64,000 nucleotides of DNA from Anderseniella sp963700895 (GCA_963700895.1 CAVOZI010000016.1:124001-188000); one strand, 5' to 3'; counted from the stretch's first letter, positions 47,348-57,090 are shown. The notes: generated by a model not told the origin, from the sequence alone. Numbers and translations are program-made.

Positions 47348-47986
47348 ATGATTACGACGACCTTCCTGCGTATTGCAACAACGGCAACCATGGTCATGTT
47401 GGCAGGTGTGAACTTTGCAGTGGCCGCTGAGCAGGAGGCCATTGATGGATGCATCGATCAGCTGCGCAAAGTTGGTGGACCGGATGCGCAGTCGGGTGGT
47501 GAGGTATTGAGCTCCGAGTTCTCCGAAGCTGGCACCCTCGTAATGTTGCGTGACGGAGGCGGTACAGTTTGGCGCTGTATCGGCTATTCTGATGGGACCG
47601 TGGGAGAGCTCAACGTATCCTCGTCTGCGGACGACAGCGGTGGGGCGATGGCAGGATCTGGTGGAGAGCCGACAACTGCGACGAACCGGGTTCAGTTTGA
47701 AGCAGGCGCCTCTGGAGCGGAGCTATCCGATACTCTCACCCCCGGAAGCTCAATCCGGTACATATTGGGCGCAAAAGCGAACCAGTTCCTCTATGTCCGC
47801 GTCGCCGCCGAAGCACCAGATGTCTACTATCAGATTTTCAGCCCCGACCAGTCGTTCCTGCTGGAACAGATGACTTCCGACAAAGAGTACAAGGGGCAAC
47901 TTTGGCAGTCCGGCGATCATGTCATCGAGGTAATCAACCGCGGGACCGGCAGCGCCTCTTACAATGTGATCTTCGGGATCGAATAG
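47348..47986 (+). CDS. Secreted protein of unknown function
   Basis: 212 residues with a signal peptide (cleavage after VAA near residue 26). Mature N-terminal part has two Cys (DGCIDQL and VWRCIGYSDG); a Gly/Ser/Thr-rich linker (85-115) follows. The C-terminal domain (VQFEAGASGAELSDT, KGQLWQSGDHVIEVINRG, YNVIFGIE) is a beta-sandwich type seen in other periplasmic proteins, reminiscent of lysozyme-inhibitor or pre-peptidase modules. I do not recognise a precise family. Confidence 0.7.
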   Translation: MITTTFLRIATTATMVMLAGVNFAVAAEQEAIDGCIDQLRKVGGPDAQSGGEVLSSEFSEAGTLVMLRDGGGTVWRCIGYSDGTVGELNVSSSADDSGGAMAGSGGEPTTATNRVQFEAGASGAELSDTLTPGSSIRYILGAKANQFLYVRVAAEAPDVYYQIFSPDQSFLLEQMTSDKEYKGQLWQSGDHVIEVINRGTGSASYNVIFGIE

Positions 47987-48287
47987 AGGTGAATCTACAA
48001 GCTTCGATAGATCGTCTCGTGTGACACTGAACCTCTCGCGCATCACTCTTGTGGATATGGCGGCTTTCGATGCTGAAGCGAGCGCCGCGGGAGAATGCAA
48101 ATGAAGGTCGATGGTGGCTGCCATTGCGGCGAAATCCGATACCAGGCTGAAGTCGATCCGACCAAGGTCGTTATTTGCCATTGCAAGGACTGCCAAACAT
48201 TATCAGGCACGGCTTTTCGCACGGTGGTGGCGAGCAAAGAAGGTACGTTCACGCTACTCTCTGGCACGCTGAAAACTTATGTTAATA

Positions 48288-49442
48288 CCAACCGGCATTG
48301 ATCAGTACCGATGCGCCCAGTCACGCAAGCCGATGGACATGATCTTCCAGGGCTGGTCGATGAGGTTGTTCCAGGCCTGACATGACAGAGCGACAATATC
48401 GTCGTAGGAGCGGAAGACCCGATTGGACAGCCAGTTGTCACGCAGGTACTGCCAGACGTTCTCAACCGGATTGAGTTCTGGCGACTTCGGCGGCAGGAAC
48501 AGCAGCGTGATGTTGCCGGGGACCTTGAGTTGCTTTGAGGAATGCCATCCAGCCTGGTCGAGGATGAGGACGGCATGGGCGCCGATATCGACCTGGGCAC
48601 TGATCTCGACAAGATGCGCATTCATGGCCTCGGTATCGCACCACGGCATCACCAGGCCAGCCCCCTTGCCTTTGGCCGGGCAGATGGCCCCGAAGATATA
48701 GACCGATGAAGTGCGCTGGTCCTGCGGGGCTGATGGCCTGGTGCCACGTCTTGCCCAGCGCCGGGTGATCTTGTTCTTCTGCCCTATACGGGCCTCATCC
48801 TGCCACCACAGCTCTATCGCGGTGTCGGCCGGCAGGCCACACTGGATGGCGTCGATCTGTTCCGGGAAGGTTTTTTAAAATGCTCTGCCTGCAGCTCATT
48901 CTGGGCATGATGGTGTGGCCGGGCCGACAGCTTGCGGTAGCCCATCGCCTTCAACATCCGCCCCAACGTGCTTTCATCAATGGAGATGCGGTACTCCCGG
49001 TACACCCACTGGACCAGGTCCTTCAGGCGCCAGCGCACCACCTCGTCAATCGCCGGGATTGGGCCACGCTCAATCAGCTCAACCAGCGCCTGCCGCTGTG
49101 CCTCGTTCAGCTTTGGCACCCGCCCGGGCGCCTTGCCATCCAGCAGGCCATCGGGACCTCTGGCATTGAACCGCACCACCCAGTCACGGATGATCTGCGC
49201 CGTGACGCCGCCAACCTCGGCGGCAGCCCGGCGTGAGCCGCCATCATAAATACTCGCCAAGGCCAACAGACGCCGGGTCTGGTTGGCATCCTTCGATGCC
49301 CGGGCCAGAACCCTCATATCCGTGGCAGAGAAGTCAGAGCGAAGGGGTGTCGCAGCAACCATGGCAAACCTCCTGTTTGCCACATCGAGTCAGACAATCG
49401 CTGATTTGCCTACCCACTTGAGTCAACCACTACGCCGGTTGG
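48288..49442 (-). mobile_element. IS630-type element Z, inserted in a GFA gene
   Basis: 1,155 bp with the same ends as elements X and Y, flanked by TA at 48286-48287 and 49443-49444. It is oriented opposite to X and Y. Confidence 0.93.
48302..49362 (-). CDS. IS630-type transposase of element Z, two frames
   Basis: Frame one starts at the ATG at 49362 and carries the same helix-turn-helix as element Y; it leaves the family pattern after an A6 run (48873-48878). The DDE frame (LILDQAGWHSS, PELNPVENVWQYL) ends at 48302. A minus-one slip would join the frames here, whereas in Y the longer A8 run asks for plus one. Whether it is active is unclear. Confidence 0.85.
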
Positions 49443-49733
49443 TATAAGACGGCTGAGAGCGGGAACAAGCGTGAGCTGACATTCTGCCCTGACTGCGGGA
49501 CGCCAATTTATTCTGCTCCCCCAGGCGAGGGGGCCAAGGTCGTGGCTCTCCGCATCGGGTCCATCCATCAACGTGATCAGCTTATTCCATCGGACCAGTA
49601 CTGGTTTCGCTCGTCGCAACGTTGGCTCGACGATCTCCAGACCATTCACAGACAAGACACGCAGCCGGTTTTCGACCAAAAGGGCAGCTTTAGTCGCTAG
49701 GCTGCTGCACAGATGGCGGAAGATGATCCAGGG

Positions 49734-50453
49734 TCAATAGGCTTCTCGCTCCCAGCTTTTGATCTCGGCGGCAACCAACTTCTGCAGCTGCCACAGATTG
49801 CGGTCTCTGATGCCATGCTCCTCAAGCTTTGCTACCGTTTGATAAAGATACTCTGCACTCGAACCGTAGTGGCCACAGGCGTGGGCCAGTTTCCACGCCA
49901 CGGTTTCCAATGGCAGTCCACGGTGAATACCGGCACCTTTAGGGCCAGCCCAAAAAGTCAATGCTTTCAAAGGTCCACTTTCGGTAGAGACCGTCACCCA
50001 TCGCGCCATGTCGGCATCTTCGCTTGTCGTAATTTCGCGTTTGACGAGTTCGTAAACGATCTCAGCTGACTCATTTTTTGGTAGCCGAAGTCCGACGCCA
50101 TTACATCGGCCGCCTGACTGCAAAGCCAACATCAGCCCTGGTAACGCCGGCGTCCCGCGCCAGCGGGTCAATTCAAGACAGAATGAGCGATGCCATCCAG
50201 ATGCCGTAGCACGACGGAATTCCGCCACTTCGAAATCCGGTCTCCAGATCAGCGACCCATATGCGAACACCCAAAGTGGACCTGGGGGTGCTGAAGCAAT
50301 CAGAGCTTTCGCAATGGAGCGTCTTTCACTGTCTTCGATCGGTGTGAAATTGGGGTTCGGACCAGGATCTGGCTCCACCCGATAGCAACGAGCTACCAAC
50401 TCGGGTGTTAGCTCCATATGTCGGAGATGATAGCTTTTCATTTCGGGGCTCAC
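49734..50453 (-). CDS. ChaC-like gamma-glutamylcyclotransferase
   Basis: 239 residues of the ChaC/GCG family, which cleaves glutathione or gamma-glutamyl peptides to 5-oxoproline. The glycine loop is in VFAYGSLIWRPDF near residue 64, and the catalytic Glu is in a stretch such as YELVKREITTSED. The start overlaps the stop of the upstream gene by four bases (ATGA), so the two are translationally coupled. Confidence 0.88.
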   Translation of the reverse strand: MSPEMKSYHLRHMELTPELVARCYRVEPDPGPNPNFTPIEDSERRSIAKALIASAPPGPLWVFAYGSLIWRPDFEVAEFRRATASGWHRSFCLELTRWRGTPALPGLMLALQSGGRCNGVGLRLPKNESAEIVYELVKREITTSEDADMARWVTVSTESGPLKALTFWAGPKGAGIHRGLPLETVAWKLAHACGHYGSSAEYLYQTVAKLEEHGIRDRNLWQLQKLVAAEIKSWEREAY

Positions 50454-50875
50454 GGCAGCCTGCGCAACCTGACCTGCATATGTTCAAAGAACCATTGGCC
50501 ATCTGCGCGGCGACAATGATCGACATGGGTCCCGCCCTGGAAGCTTCTTGATGTCCCGTCGTTCGTGATCTTGGGCAGCCACATGTACCACTGGCACCGT
50601 GCCCGATCGCCGGTAATCTCGATGATCGGGTTGATGACGCCGTGCGTCATCCACTGCACCGACGCGTTCGGTTCGAGGAAACTCTGGTAGATCGCGTCCC
50701 GGCCGGAGAAGTAGCCAAGATCGCCGCCATCCCACACGCCGTCCTCAGTGAACATCGCGGCAATCGCGGCAGTATCGTAATTGGCATCGACCGCTGCACA
50801 ATAGCGGTACTTCAGCTGCTTGAGTGCCTCGATCTGCTCCAGTCGGTCGATGCGTTCGGCTAAGGTGATGTCCAC
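50450..50875 (-). CDS. SnoaL-like (NTF2-fold) protein
   Basis: 141 residues. An N-terminal helix EQIEALKQLKYRYCAAVDAN, the stretch MFTEDGVWDGGDLGYFSGRDAI and GTHVDHCRRADGQWFFEHM follow the nuclear transport factor 2-like fold used by ketosteroid isomerase and ring hydroxylase beta proteins. It could be an enzyme or a binding protein. It is coupled to the ChaC-like gene downstream. Confidence 0.8.
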   Translation of the reverse strand: MDITLAERIDRLEQIEALKQLKYRYCAAVDANYDTAAIAAMFTEDGVWDGGDLGYFSGRDAIYQSFLEPNASVQWMTHGVINPIIEITGDRARCQWYMWLPKITNDGTSRSFQGGTHVDHCRRADGQWFFEHMQVRLRRLP

Positions 50876-51040
50876 GGTCCGCTCCAGCTTTATAAGCTAT
50901 GGCGAACAGCAGGCTGTGTAGTCAGAACGCCGATAGCCAGCGATCAATATCTGCTTCATTTGGGATGACGCCAAGATCAATTGTTGCAGTGCAGGCGACC
51001 GCTTCTGGTACAAAGCGGTTGGCTTGTCGCCCGGCCAGAT

Positions 51041-51114
51041 AGTCCGTTATCGGGTCCACGGCAGACATTTTTGGCGGGAACCGAAACCGTCTGCTGCTGA
51101 CCCGACTCAGACAG
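51041..51114 (+). repeat. Dispersed ~110-bp repeat, copy 6 (partial)
   Basis: AGTCCGTTATCGGGTCCACG, then GCAGACATTTTTGGCGGGAA and AAACCGTCTGCTGCTGACCC. It lies in the 415-bp gap between the SnoaL-like and alcohol dehydrogenase genes; the rest holds the promoter of the latter. Confidence 0.7.
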
Positions 51115-51290
51115 TAGCCACTCGACTCGGACCTTTCTTCCGAACTTTATAGCTTCGGTTCAGTACCTGTTGCTGACTCCTGCATGGCTTGTGCTAGCTT
51201 TCGTCACCAGGACCGAAGCACTGGACGAGGTGTGGACGGATCGTCGAAAGGATCGAAGATGCCCTCCAAAACAACATCAGAGGAAAAACC

Positions 51291-52304
51291 ATGAAAGCGG
51301 TCGGTTACAGAGCTATCGGTCCAATTGACCGCGACGACGCACTCATCGATTTTGAGATGGAAATGCCAAGCCCTAAAGGCCGAGATCTGCTAGTTCGGGT
51401 CGAGGCTATATCGGTCAATCCAGTCGACACCAAAATTCGCATGCGACGCGCTCCAGAAGGCGACCAACCGGACGTACTCGGTTGGGATGCCGCCGGGCAG
51501 GTTGTCGCAATCGGCGACAAGGTCGCTGCCTTTAAACCGGGCGACCAGGTTTGGTATGCAGGTGCGATTAATCGCCCAGGGACAAATGCGGAATTCCATC
51601 TGGTTGACGAGAGAATCGTCGGGCGCAAGCCGATTTCGACCTCATATGCGGAAGCCGCCGCCCTGCCGCTGACCACACTAACCGCATACGAGATGCTGTT
51701 CGATCGCCTGCGCGTGACGGATTTGATTCCTGGCGCATCGGAAGCAGTTTTGATTATCGGCGGTTCTGGCGGTGTTGGCTCGATCGCCATCCAATTACTT
51801 CGGGCAAAGACCAGTCTACCCGTGATTGCAACTGCCTCGCGCGATGAGACCAAGGCCTGGGTGACAGAGCTTGGAGCGCATCATGTGATTGACCACAGTC
51901 AACCCCTACCGCCCCAAATTGAAGCACTCGGAATCGGACAGCCCGGCTGCGTCTTCTCTACGACCCACACAGATCAGTATGTTGAGCAGGTCGCGGAATT
52001 CATCGCCCCGCAGGGGCGGTTCGGCCTGATAGACGATCCACAGAGCCTGAATATCGGGCCATTCAAGCAAAAAAGTGTCTCGACCCATTGGGAGTTCATG
52101 TACACACGCTCGCTCTTTCAGACAGCGGATATGGCGCGGCAGGGTGAAATTCTGAATGAGGTTGCACAACTTCTGGATGCCGGAAAGATCCGATCAACAG
52201 CGACCGAAACACTAGGTGTCATCAACGCCGAGAATCTCATGCGCGCCCACGCAATTCTTGAAAGTGGCAAGGCACGGGGGAAGTTGGTTCTGGAAGGCTT
52301 CTGA
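51291..52304 (+). CDS. MDR-family alcohol dehydrogenase/quinone reductase-like oxidoreductase
   Basis: 337 residues of the zinc-less medium-chain reductase group. The substrate-binding N-terminal domain contains RVEAISVNPVDTKIR and GWDAAGQVVAIG; the NADP-binding Rossmann loop is IIGGSGGVGSIAIQLL near residue 158. No structural zinc cysteine cluster is visible. It most resembles zinc-type alcohol dehydrogenase-like (ZADH/quinone reductase-like) proteins. It is monocistronic. Confidence 0.88.
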   Translation: MKAVGYRAIGPIDRDDALIDFEMEMPSPKGRDLLVRVEAISVNPVDTKIRMRRAPEGDQPDVLGWDAAGQVVAIGDKVAAFKPGDQVWYAGAINRPGTNAEFHLVDERIVGRKPISTSYAEAAALPLTTLTAYEMLFDRLRVTDLIPGASEAVLIIGGSGGVGSIAIQLLRAKTSLPVIATASRDETKAWVTELGAHHVIDHSQPLPPQIEALGIGQPGCVFSTTHTDQYVEQVAEFIAPQGRFGLIDDPQSLNIGPFKQKSVSTHWEFMYTRSLFQTADMARQGEILNEVAQLLDAGKIRSTATETLGVINAENLMRAHAILESGKARGKLVLEGF

Positions 52305-52418
52305 TATGTGTACGTTTGTTTCAGCGGCTGTGTTGCTAACGGATGTGCTGCCAATACAACCATCATAGGTTTCTTTCCTCGGGCAAGATTACCCTTCACG
52401 CGCCTGAAGGAAAGCACC

Positions 52419-52529
52419 TGGCACATTCCGGACTACATGGCTGCGCCTCAAAGACGGCAGCTTTCGGGGGCACTACAGACATTCTTCGGGAAAGCCTAAA
52501 GCGGCCGCTCCTGACCTGGTACAGACGTC
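52419..52529 (+). repeat. Dispersed ~110-bp repeat, copy 7
   Basis: CTGGCACATTCCGGACTACA, then AGACGGCAGCTTTCGGGGGC, ACAGACATTCTTCGGGAAA and CCGCTCCTGACC. It lies in the gap 52305-52541 and includes the most typical form of the left half. Confidence 0.82.
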
Positions 52530-52541
52530 TAACCCGATTGG

Positions 52542-54269
52542 TCAGTCCGGCAGACCGGCCTCGGTGAGGGCGGATTGTATGCGATCAAGAACGTCGGCTC
52601 GAACATAAGGCTGGGTTCGAAGAAGTGCGCCCGTCGCCGTCTCCGGAGCTTGCTTGAGCAACGCCTGGATGGCCGTTCGCGCCGCTTCGAGCTCACCGCG
52701 TTCGGCTTCAGCGACCGCTAGTGTTATGAGCGCCCAGAAGTAGTCGGGTTCTTGGGCTAAAGCCATCAAGGCCAGACCTCTGGCCTCGTCCAGATCCCCC
52801 AATAACCAGGTCGCGTGGGCCAGATTGCCGACATACCAGGCGGGATAACACGGAGACAGCCGCATCGCTTCCAGGAGTAGCGACTTCGACCCCGGCAAGT
52901 TGTTGCAGTAGCAGGCGACGGTACCGGCTATCGCCAGGCAGAAGGCGTTTCCCGGACCGAGCTCTTGCGACTTCCTGCTATGCAAAACTGCTCTGTCGAA
53001 TTCGCGCTTTGAAAGATAAATCATTGAAAGCAACGCGTGGGTGTCCGGATTTTCCGGATCGGTACTCAAAGACGCCTGTGCTTCACGTTCCGCGTCGGCC
53101 AAAGCTGCTTCTGGTGCGTCGGTCCAGCTATTGAAAGCCCTTTGCCAGTGCAGCCACCCCAATATCGTCCGTGCCGCGGCATAGTCAGGATCATACCTTA
53201 GGGCTGCTTCTGCAAACTGGCGTGCCTTCCTGGCATCTTGCTTTCTGTGGCTTTGGAGAAGCTGAGAAGCCTGTACCGCGTTTTCCCAGGCCATGAGGTT
53301 GGTGGTACCGCCCTTCCATAGCAGAGCCTGCTCACCATCTGTCAGCCGAACCTGCAAAGCGGACACGACCTCCCGAGTGATTTCATCCTGAAGCGCAAAC
53401 AGATCACTGGTCTGCCTGTCGTAGCGCTCTGCCCAGATATGATTTCCGGATTGCGCATCGATCAATTGGGCCGTGATGCGGAGCTGGTTGCCGCCGCGCC
53501 TAACGCTGCCCTCCAGGACATAACGAACACCCTGTTCGCGCCCTACTTGTTTGATGTCCACAGCCTTACCTTTGTAGGCAAATGTCGAGTTGCGGGCGAC
53601 AACGAACAGCTTTGTGATTTTCGACAGCGCGGTAATTATGTCTTCTGAAATACCGTCGCTGAAGAACTCCTGATCAGGGTCGGTCGACATATTGTCAAAC
53701 GGCAGCACGGCGATCGATGGCTTTTCGGGGAGTTCAAAGGAGTGGGTGCCCTCAAGGTCTGCTGCAGCGACTTCGCCAGGTGACCAATGCCAGGCACGCA
53801 CCGGGCGGTTTATGTTCTTGAGGTTTTGCTCGCCAGCATCCCGAAATGTCACATCGGTTTTTGCGCGGATGCTTTGATACACCAGATCCGAGACGCAAAC
53901 TCCGCCGATGTCGGCCAAGCCTTCAAGGCGCGAGGCGATGTTGACGCCGTCGCCATAGATGTCGTCGCCATCGACAATGACATCACCCAGATTGATGCCG
54001 ATACGCAATCGGATCTCGCCATCAGCTTCGGCAAGCGCCGTCTGGATGGCAATGGCGCAGCTGACGGCATCAACGACGCTGGCAAACTCGACAAGTGTGC
54101 CGTCACCCATCAACTTTATGATGCGACCATGATGTTCGGCGATCTTCGGATCAAACACGCCAGCTCGGTGCACCTTCAACTGCGCCAGAGTGGCTTCCTC
54201 ATCCTCAGTCATCAACTTGGAATAGCCGGCGACATCGGCAGCAAGTATGGCGGCAAGCTTGCGTTCCAA
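52542..54269 (-). CDS. Class III adenylate/guanylate cyclase with TolB-like and TPR domains
   Basis: 575 residues from the TTG at 54269, which has GGAGGG seven bases upstream; an in-frame ATG at 54308 has no good site. Residues 1-165 form the cyclase domain: ILAADVAGYSKLM (metal Asp), LMGDGTLVEFAS, VNIASRLEGLA. Residues 185-310 are a TolB-like/FlgO-like domain (SIAVLPFDNMS, YVLEGSVRR, HIWAERYDR). The rest is TPR repeats (about 350-560). Such proteins are common in alphaproteobacteria. It may signal by cAMP, but the activity is unproven. Confidence 0.9.
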   Translation of the reverse strand: MERKLAAILAADVAGYSKLMTEDEEATLAQLKVHRAGVFDPKIAEHHGRIIKLMGDGTLVEFASVVDAVSCAIAIQTALAEADGEIRLRIGINLGDVIVDGDDIYGDGVNIASRLEGLADIGGVCVSDLVYQSIRAKTDVTFRDAGEQNLKNINRPVRAWHWSPGEVAAADLEGTHSFELPEKPSIAVLPFDNMSTDPDQEFFSDGISEDIITALSKITKLFVVARNSTFAYKGKAVDIKQVGREQGVRYVLEGSVRRGGNQLRITAQLIDAQSGNHIWAERYDRQTSDLFALQDEITREVVSALQVRLTDGEQALLWKGGTTNLMAWENAVQASQLLQSHRKQDARKARQFAEAALRYDPDYAAARTILGWLHWQRAFNSWTDAPEAALADAEREAQASLSTDPENPDTHALLSMIYLSKREFDRAVLHSRKSQELGPGNAFCLAIAGTVACYCNNLPGSKSLLLEAMRLSPCYPAWYVGNLAHATWLLGDLDEARGLALMALAQEPDYFWALITLAVAEAERGELEAARTAIQALLKQAPETATGALLRTQPYVRADVLDRIQSALTEAGLPD

Positions 54270-54324
54270 GTTGATCCCTCCCTGCGGGAGACAGTATCGA
54301 TCATTCAATAAGGGGAAAGAACTA

Positions 54325-54846
54325 TTAATCCTCGAATGAAACCGATTTGCCGGGGTAGTTGGGATTCACGAAAGGCCACTTTTCTTTAATCCACGTTTTC
54401 ACTGTCTCGAAGAGATGCTCCTCAAGGCCTTTATCCACCTGCGAGTCCCGCACCCACATTGAGATATCGGCATCGTAGCCCGGTTTCTTTGTAGGATAGA
54501 TATACATGCAACCAAGTACGCACGACTCGTCCAAATCGACGACGGTGAATGCGAATGAGGACCGTTCCTGAAACTCCCTCTGATGCCAACCAAGATCAAT
54601 CAGGTCTTGTTCCAGCGTCAATCCAGACGGCCAGTCGTTCTCGGGTTCAAACTCTACGCGTAGACGGTTTTCGCTCTCCATGACGGCGGCAAAGTCCTTA
54701 ACGACATCATGGATCGTCAACGGGCGCAGCCGAAGGCGTCCTGTTTCGAGAACTTCGGGAACGTCAAAGTCATCGGGGACGAGGGGAAAAGGATACACAG
54801 TAGCCTCCAATGAACTGTTCAAACTGACGACGACACTACGGCGCAT
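54325..54846 (-). CDS. GNAT-family acetyltransferase
   Basis: 173 residues. The stretch LETGRLRLRPLTIHDV begins the RimJ-like fold; later LGCMYIYPTKKPGYDADISMW and the acetyl-CoA-binding helix follow. The N-terminal ATG is uncertain; the family part starts at about residue 30. The substrate is unknown. It lies 55 bases upstream of the cyclase-TPR gene on the same strand. Confidence 0.8.
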   Translation of the reverse strand: MRRSVVVSLNSSLEATVYPFPLVPDDFDVPEVLETGRLRLRPLTIHDVVKDFAAVMESENRLRVEFEPENDWPSGLTLEQDLIDLGWHQREFQERSSFAFTVVDLDESCVLGCMYIYPTKKPGYDADISMWVRDSQVDKGLEEHLFETVKTWIKEKWPFVNPNYPGKSVSFED

Positions 54847-55047
54847 ATTTCTCGATGGTGAGCCTATCTAGCCATTCAGCGGGAATCCATGCTGTTGATG
54901 AAGTGGAGGATGTCTGCAGTTGGCAAAAAGCAGCCGGTCTGTGCCAACTCCGTCATTTTGCCTTGGCAGTCGACTGCCGATTGTCATTGGGACAACTGCT
55001 TCTATAGAATTCATTATGAGGCGACACGTCGGGACGGGAGTAGCGCA

Positions 55048-55335
55048 TTGAAAACGTTGACCAGAGATGATCTGGCCGAGGCGGTACGAAAAGAGGTCGG
55101 TTTCTCCAAGGTTGAAAGCCGTCAGCTTGTTGATTTTGTTCTTGAGAGCGTTGTGCAAGCTCTGGAGCGTGGCGAGGATGTGAAGCTCACTAACTTTGGC
55201 GTATTCGAGATCCGACAGAAGGGCGAGCGAATAGGCAGGAACCCCCAGACAGGCGAGACTGCAACGATCACTCCTCGCCGGACGATCACGTTTCGCGCGT
55301 CTTCCAACATGAAGGCCAAGGTTGAACGTGGTTGA
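55048..55335 (+). CDS. IHF-alpha-like DNA-bending protein
   Basis: 95 residues from a TTG at 55048, preceded by GGGAG; no ATG is in frame near the domain start. KTLTRDDLAEAVRKEVGFSK, VKLTNFGVFEIRQKGERIGR and NPQTGETATITPRRTITFRA match IHF-alpha, including the proline-containing arm that kinks DNA. IHF aids site-specific recombination, so an island copy could support the integrase. The partner beta subunit would come from the core genome. Confidence 0.82.
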   Translation: MKTLTRDDLAEAVRKEVGFSKVESRQLVDFVLESVVQALERGEDVKLTNFGVFEIRQKGERIGRNPQTGETATITPRRTITFRASSNMKAKVERG

Positions 55336-55479
55336 GTGAGACGGTTGGTTCGGATGCCTTCATTGTTCAAGGAGTATGCGGCTACTTCAATCGTGCAATG
55401 TGTGCTGCACAAGGGGCGACCGGTTCCTACCTGCCTGCCAAGTTGCTAATTGGCTTGGAGGATCAAATGGAGGCTTGGC

Positions 55480-56073
55480 ATGTCTGGCGATGTTTCCCTT
55501 CGCAATGCAACCGCGGCGGATGCGCATGATCTGGCGTATCTCCACGCTCTTGCTTCTGGCGGAATTGTCGAATTCGTTTTTGAAGATGTTGTGCCGGGCG
55601 TTGGTCCAATTGAGCTTTTTGCCGAGGCCTTTGCGCACGACAAAGGCCCCTATACCTGGCGGAATTGCGTAGTTGCCGATGATGGAAGGCAAGTAGTTGG
55701 AAAACTCCACTCATTTCCAGCCGATGAAGAGGCCGAACATGAGCCAGATCCAAGGATTCCTGTCGAGCGGTTCGAGGTGCTAGCCCCGTTAGAAACGCTA
55801 AAGGCGACAGGTACGTGGTATATCTGCGCCGTAGCAGTACGTCCCGGCAACCAAGGCCGGGGATTAGGCAAGCAGTTCATGGAACTGGCCAACGACCAAG
55901 CTCGCAAAAAGGGCTTCACCGAGCTGAGCCTGCACGTATTTGAAGACAACCGCGGCGCGGTCGCGCTTTACCAATCATTGGCTTTTCAAATAACCAACCG
56001 CTGCACTTTGAAGCACAAAGCATTTTCACATCACGAGGGAGATTTGTTGCTGATGCGTCGACCAGTATTTTGA
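55480..56073 (+). CDS. GNAT-family N-acetyltransferase
   Basis: 197 residues from the ATG at 55480, with GGAGG six bases upstream. Motif A is clear: VAVRPGNQGRGLGKQFMELA near residue 130, followed by LHVFEDNRGAVALYQSLAF. The substrate is unknown. It lies about 145 bases after the IHF-alpha-like gene on the same strand. Confidence 0.88.
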   Translation: MSGDVSLRNATAADAHDLAYLHALASGGIVEFVFEDVVPGVGPIELFAEAFAHDKGPYTWRNCVVADDGRQVVGKLHSFPADEEAEHEPDPRIPVERFEVLAPLETLKATGTWYICAVAVRPGNQGRGLGKQFMELANDQARKKGFTELSLHVFEDNRGAVALYQSLAFQITNRCTLKHKAFSHHEGDLLLMRRPVF

Positions 56074-56235
56074 GTATGGTGACTTGTCCTGAAGCCAAAC
56101 TCATACAGTGCACAAAGCTATGATGGTCGGTTCAAGCACTTCCGGATGTGGTGCGAAACGGACGTGCATGATGACTTCACGCAATATCTGCTTAGGTTAG
56201 AAATCGGTCACTCCATCAACAATGACGGGGTAACC

Positions 56236-57090
56236 TCAGACAAAGCTCCCGGCAAAGTCTCTTGCAAAATCCCGGATACTCAGAGGGTCTCGGCCTGTGA
56301 CCATTTTGACGTGGTCTGTAAGAACAGCGGCCCCGCCAAGTCGCATCGCTTCAAACAGCGTGTTCATGCTCTCGATTGAGATTTGCGGCCAGCCAGCAAA
56401 CTGGAGCTCACTGATATACTCCTCCGGCGAGATATTCTCATAGGTGATTGGCAAACCAGTCTGGCTAGCAAGAGTATCGGCCAGTTCGCCATGTGTGCAG
56501 GCTGCCGGCCCAGTCAGTTCATATGTCTTGCCGTTGTGTCCGGGTTCAGTAAGGGACGCTGCTGCGACGGCTGCAACATCCCGCGCATCAACAAAACTCA
56601 CCCTGCCATCAGCTGCAGGAAGCCTGATCTTGTTATGGCGCACCGGCGTAGCAGCAGAAGTAGGCAGAAAGTTTTGCAAGACCCAGGAAGGGCGCAAATG
56701 TGTGAAGTCGAGGCCAGAGTCCTCAAGCAGCCGCTCGCCTTGAGCGTGATAAGTCATGAAGTGCCTGAAACGAGGGTTATCAACGTACATCGTGGAAATT
56801 CGGGCAACGATGCGAACACCAAGGCTCTTTGCAACCTTTAAAACGTTGCCTTGCAGATCGGGCATCTCGGGTACATCGAAGGACGCGAGAAAGATCCCGC
56901 TCGCACCATCGATCGCTGCTTCCAGTGCCGGAATGTCGGAAAAACTGCCGCTGAAAACCTCATAATCTTTCTTATCCAGCTGCGATACGTCCCGCACCAA
57001 AACACGCACTGTGTGACCGGCCTGATGCAGAATCTCAGCGACTGCAGAACCGAATGTGCCCGTTGCCCCTGTTACCAACAATGTTGCCAT
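56236..57090 (-). CDS. NmrA-like NAD(P)-binding reductase
   Basis: 284 residues from the ATG at 57090 (MATLLVTGATGTFGSAVAEI). The dinucleotide loop TGATGTFGS is near residue 10; the family stretch LEAAIDGASGIFLASF is near 60. The atypical SDR type includes quinone reductases and redox sensors. The upstream in-frame ATG at 57153 lacks homology. It is not coupled to neighbours. Confidence 0.86.
   Translation of the reverse strand: MATLLVTGATGTFGSAVAEILHQAGHTVRVLVRDVSQLDKKDYEVFSGSFSDIPALEAAIDGASGIFLASFDVPEMPDLQGNVLKVAKSLGVRIVARISTMYVDNPRFRHFMTYHAQGERLLEDSGLDFTHLRPSWVLQNFLPTSAATPVRHNKIRLPAADGRVSFVDARDVAAVAAASLTEPGHNGKTYELTGPAACTHGELADTLASQTGLPITYENISPEEYISELQFAGWPQISIESMNTLFEAMRLGGAAVLTDHVKMVTGRDPLSIRDFARDFAGSFV

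Larger units (their letters stand above)
48101..49700 (+). pseudogene. GFA/CENP-V-type zinc protein interrupted by IS630 element Z
   Basis: First part 48101-48287 reads GGCHCGEIRYQAEVDP and VVICHCKDCQTLSG, second part 49445-49700 reads KRELTFCPDCGTPIYSA and ends KGSFSR. Removing element Z with one TA fuses them in frame (LKTYVNKTAESG), giving about 147 residues with all zinc-binding Cys. The ATG at 48101 has GGGAG upstream. GFA proteins act on glutathione-aldehyde adducts or are of unknown function. Confidence 0.9.
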
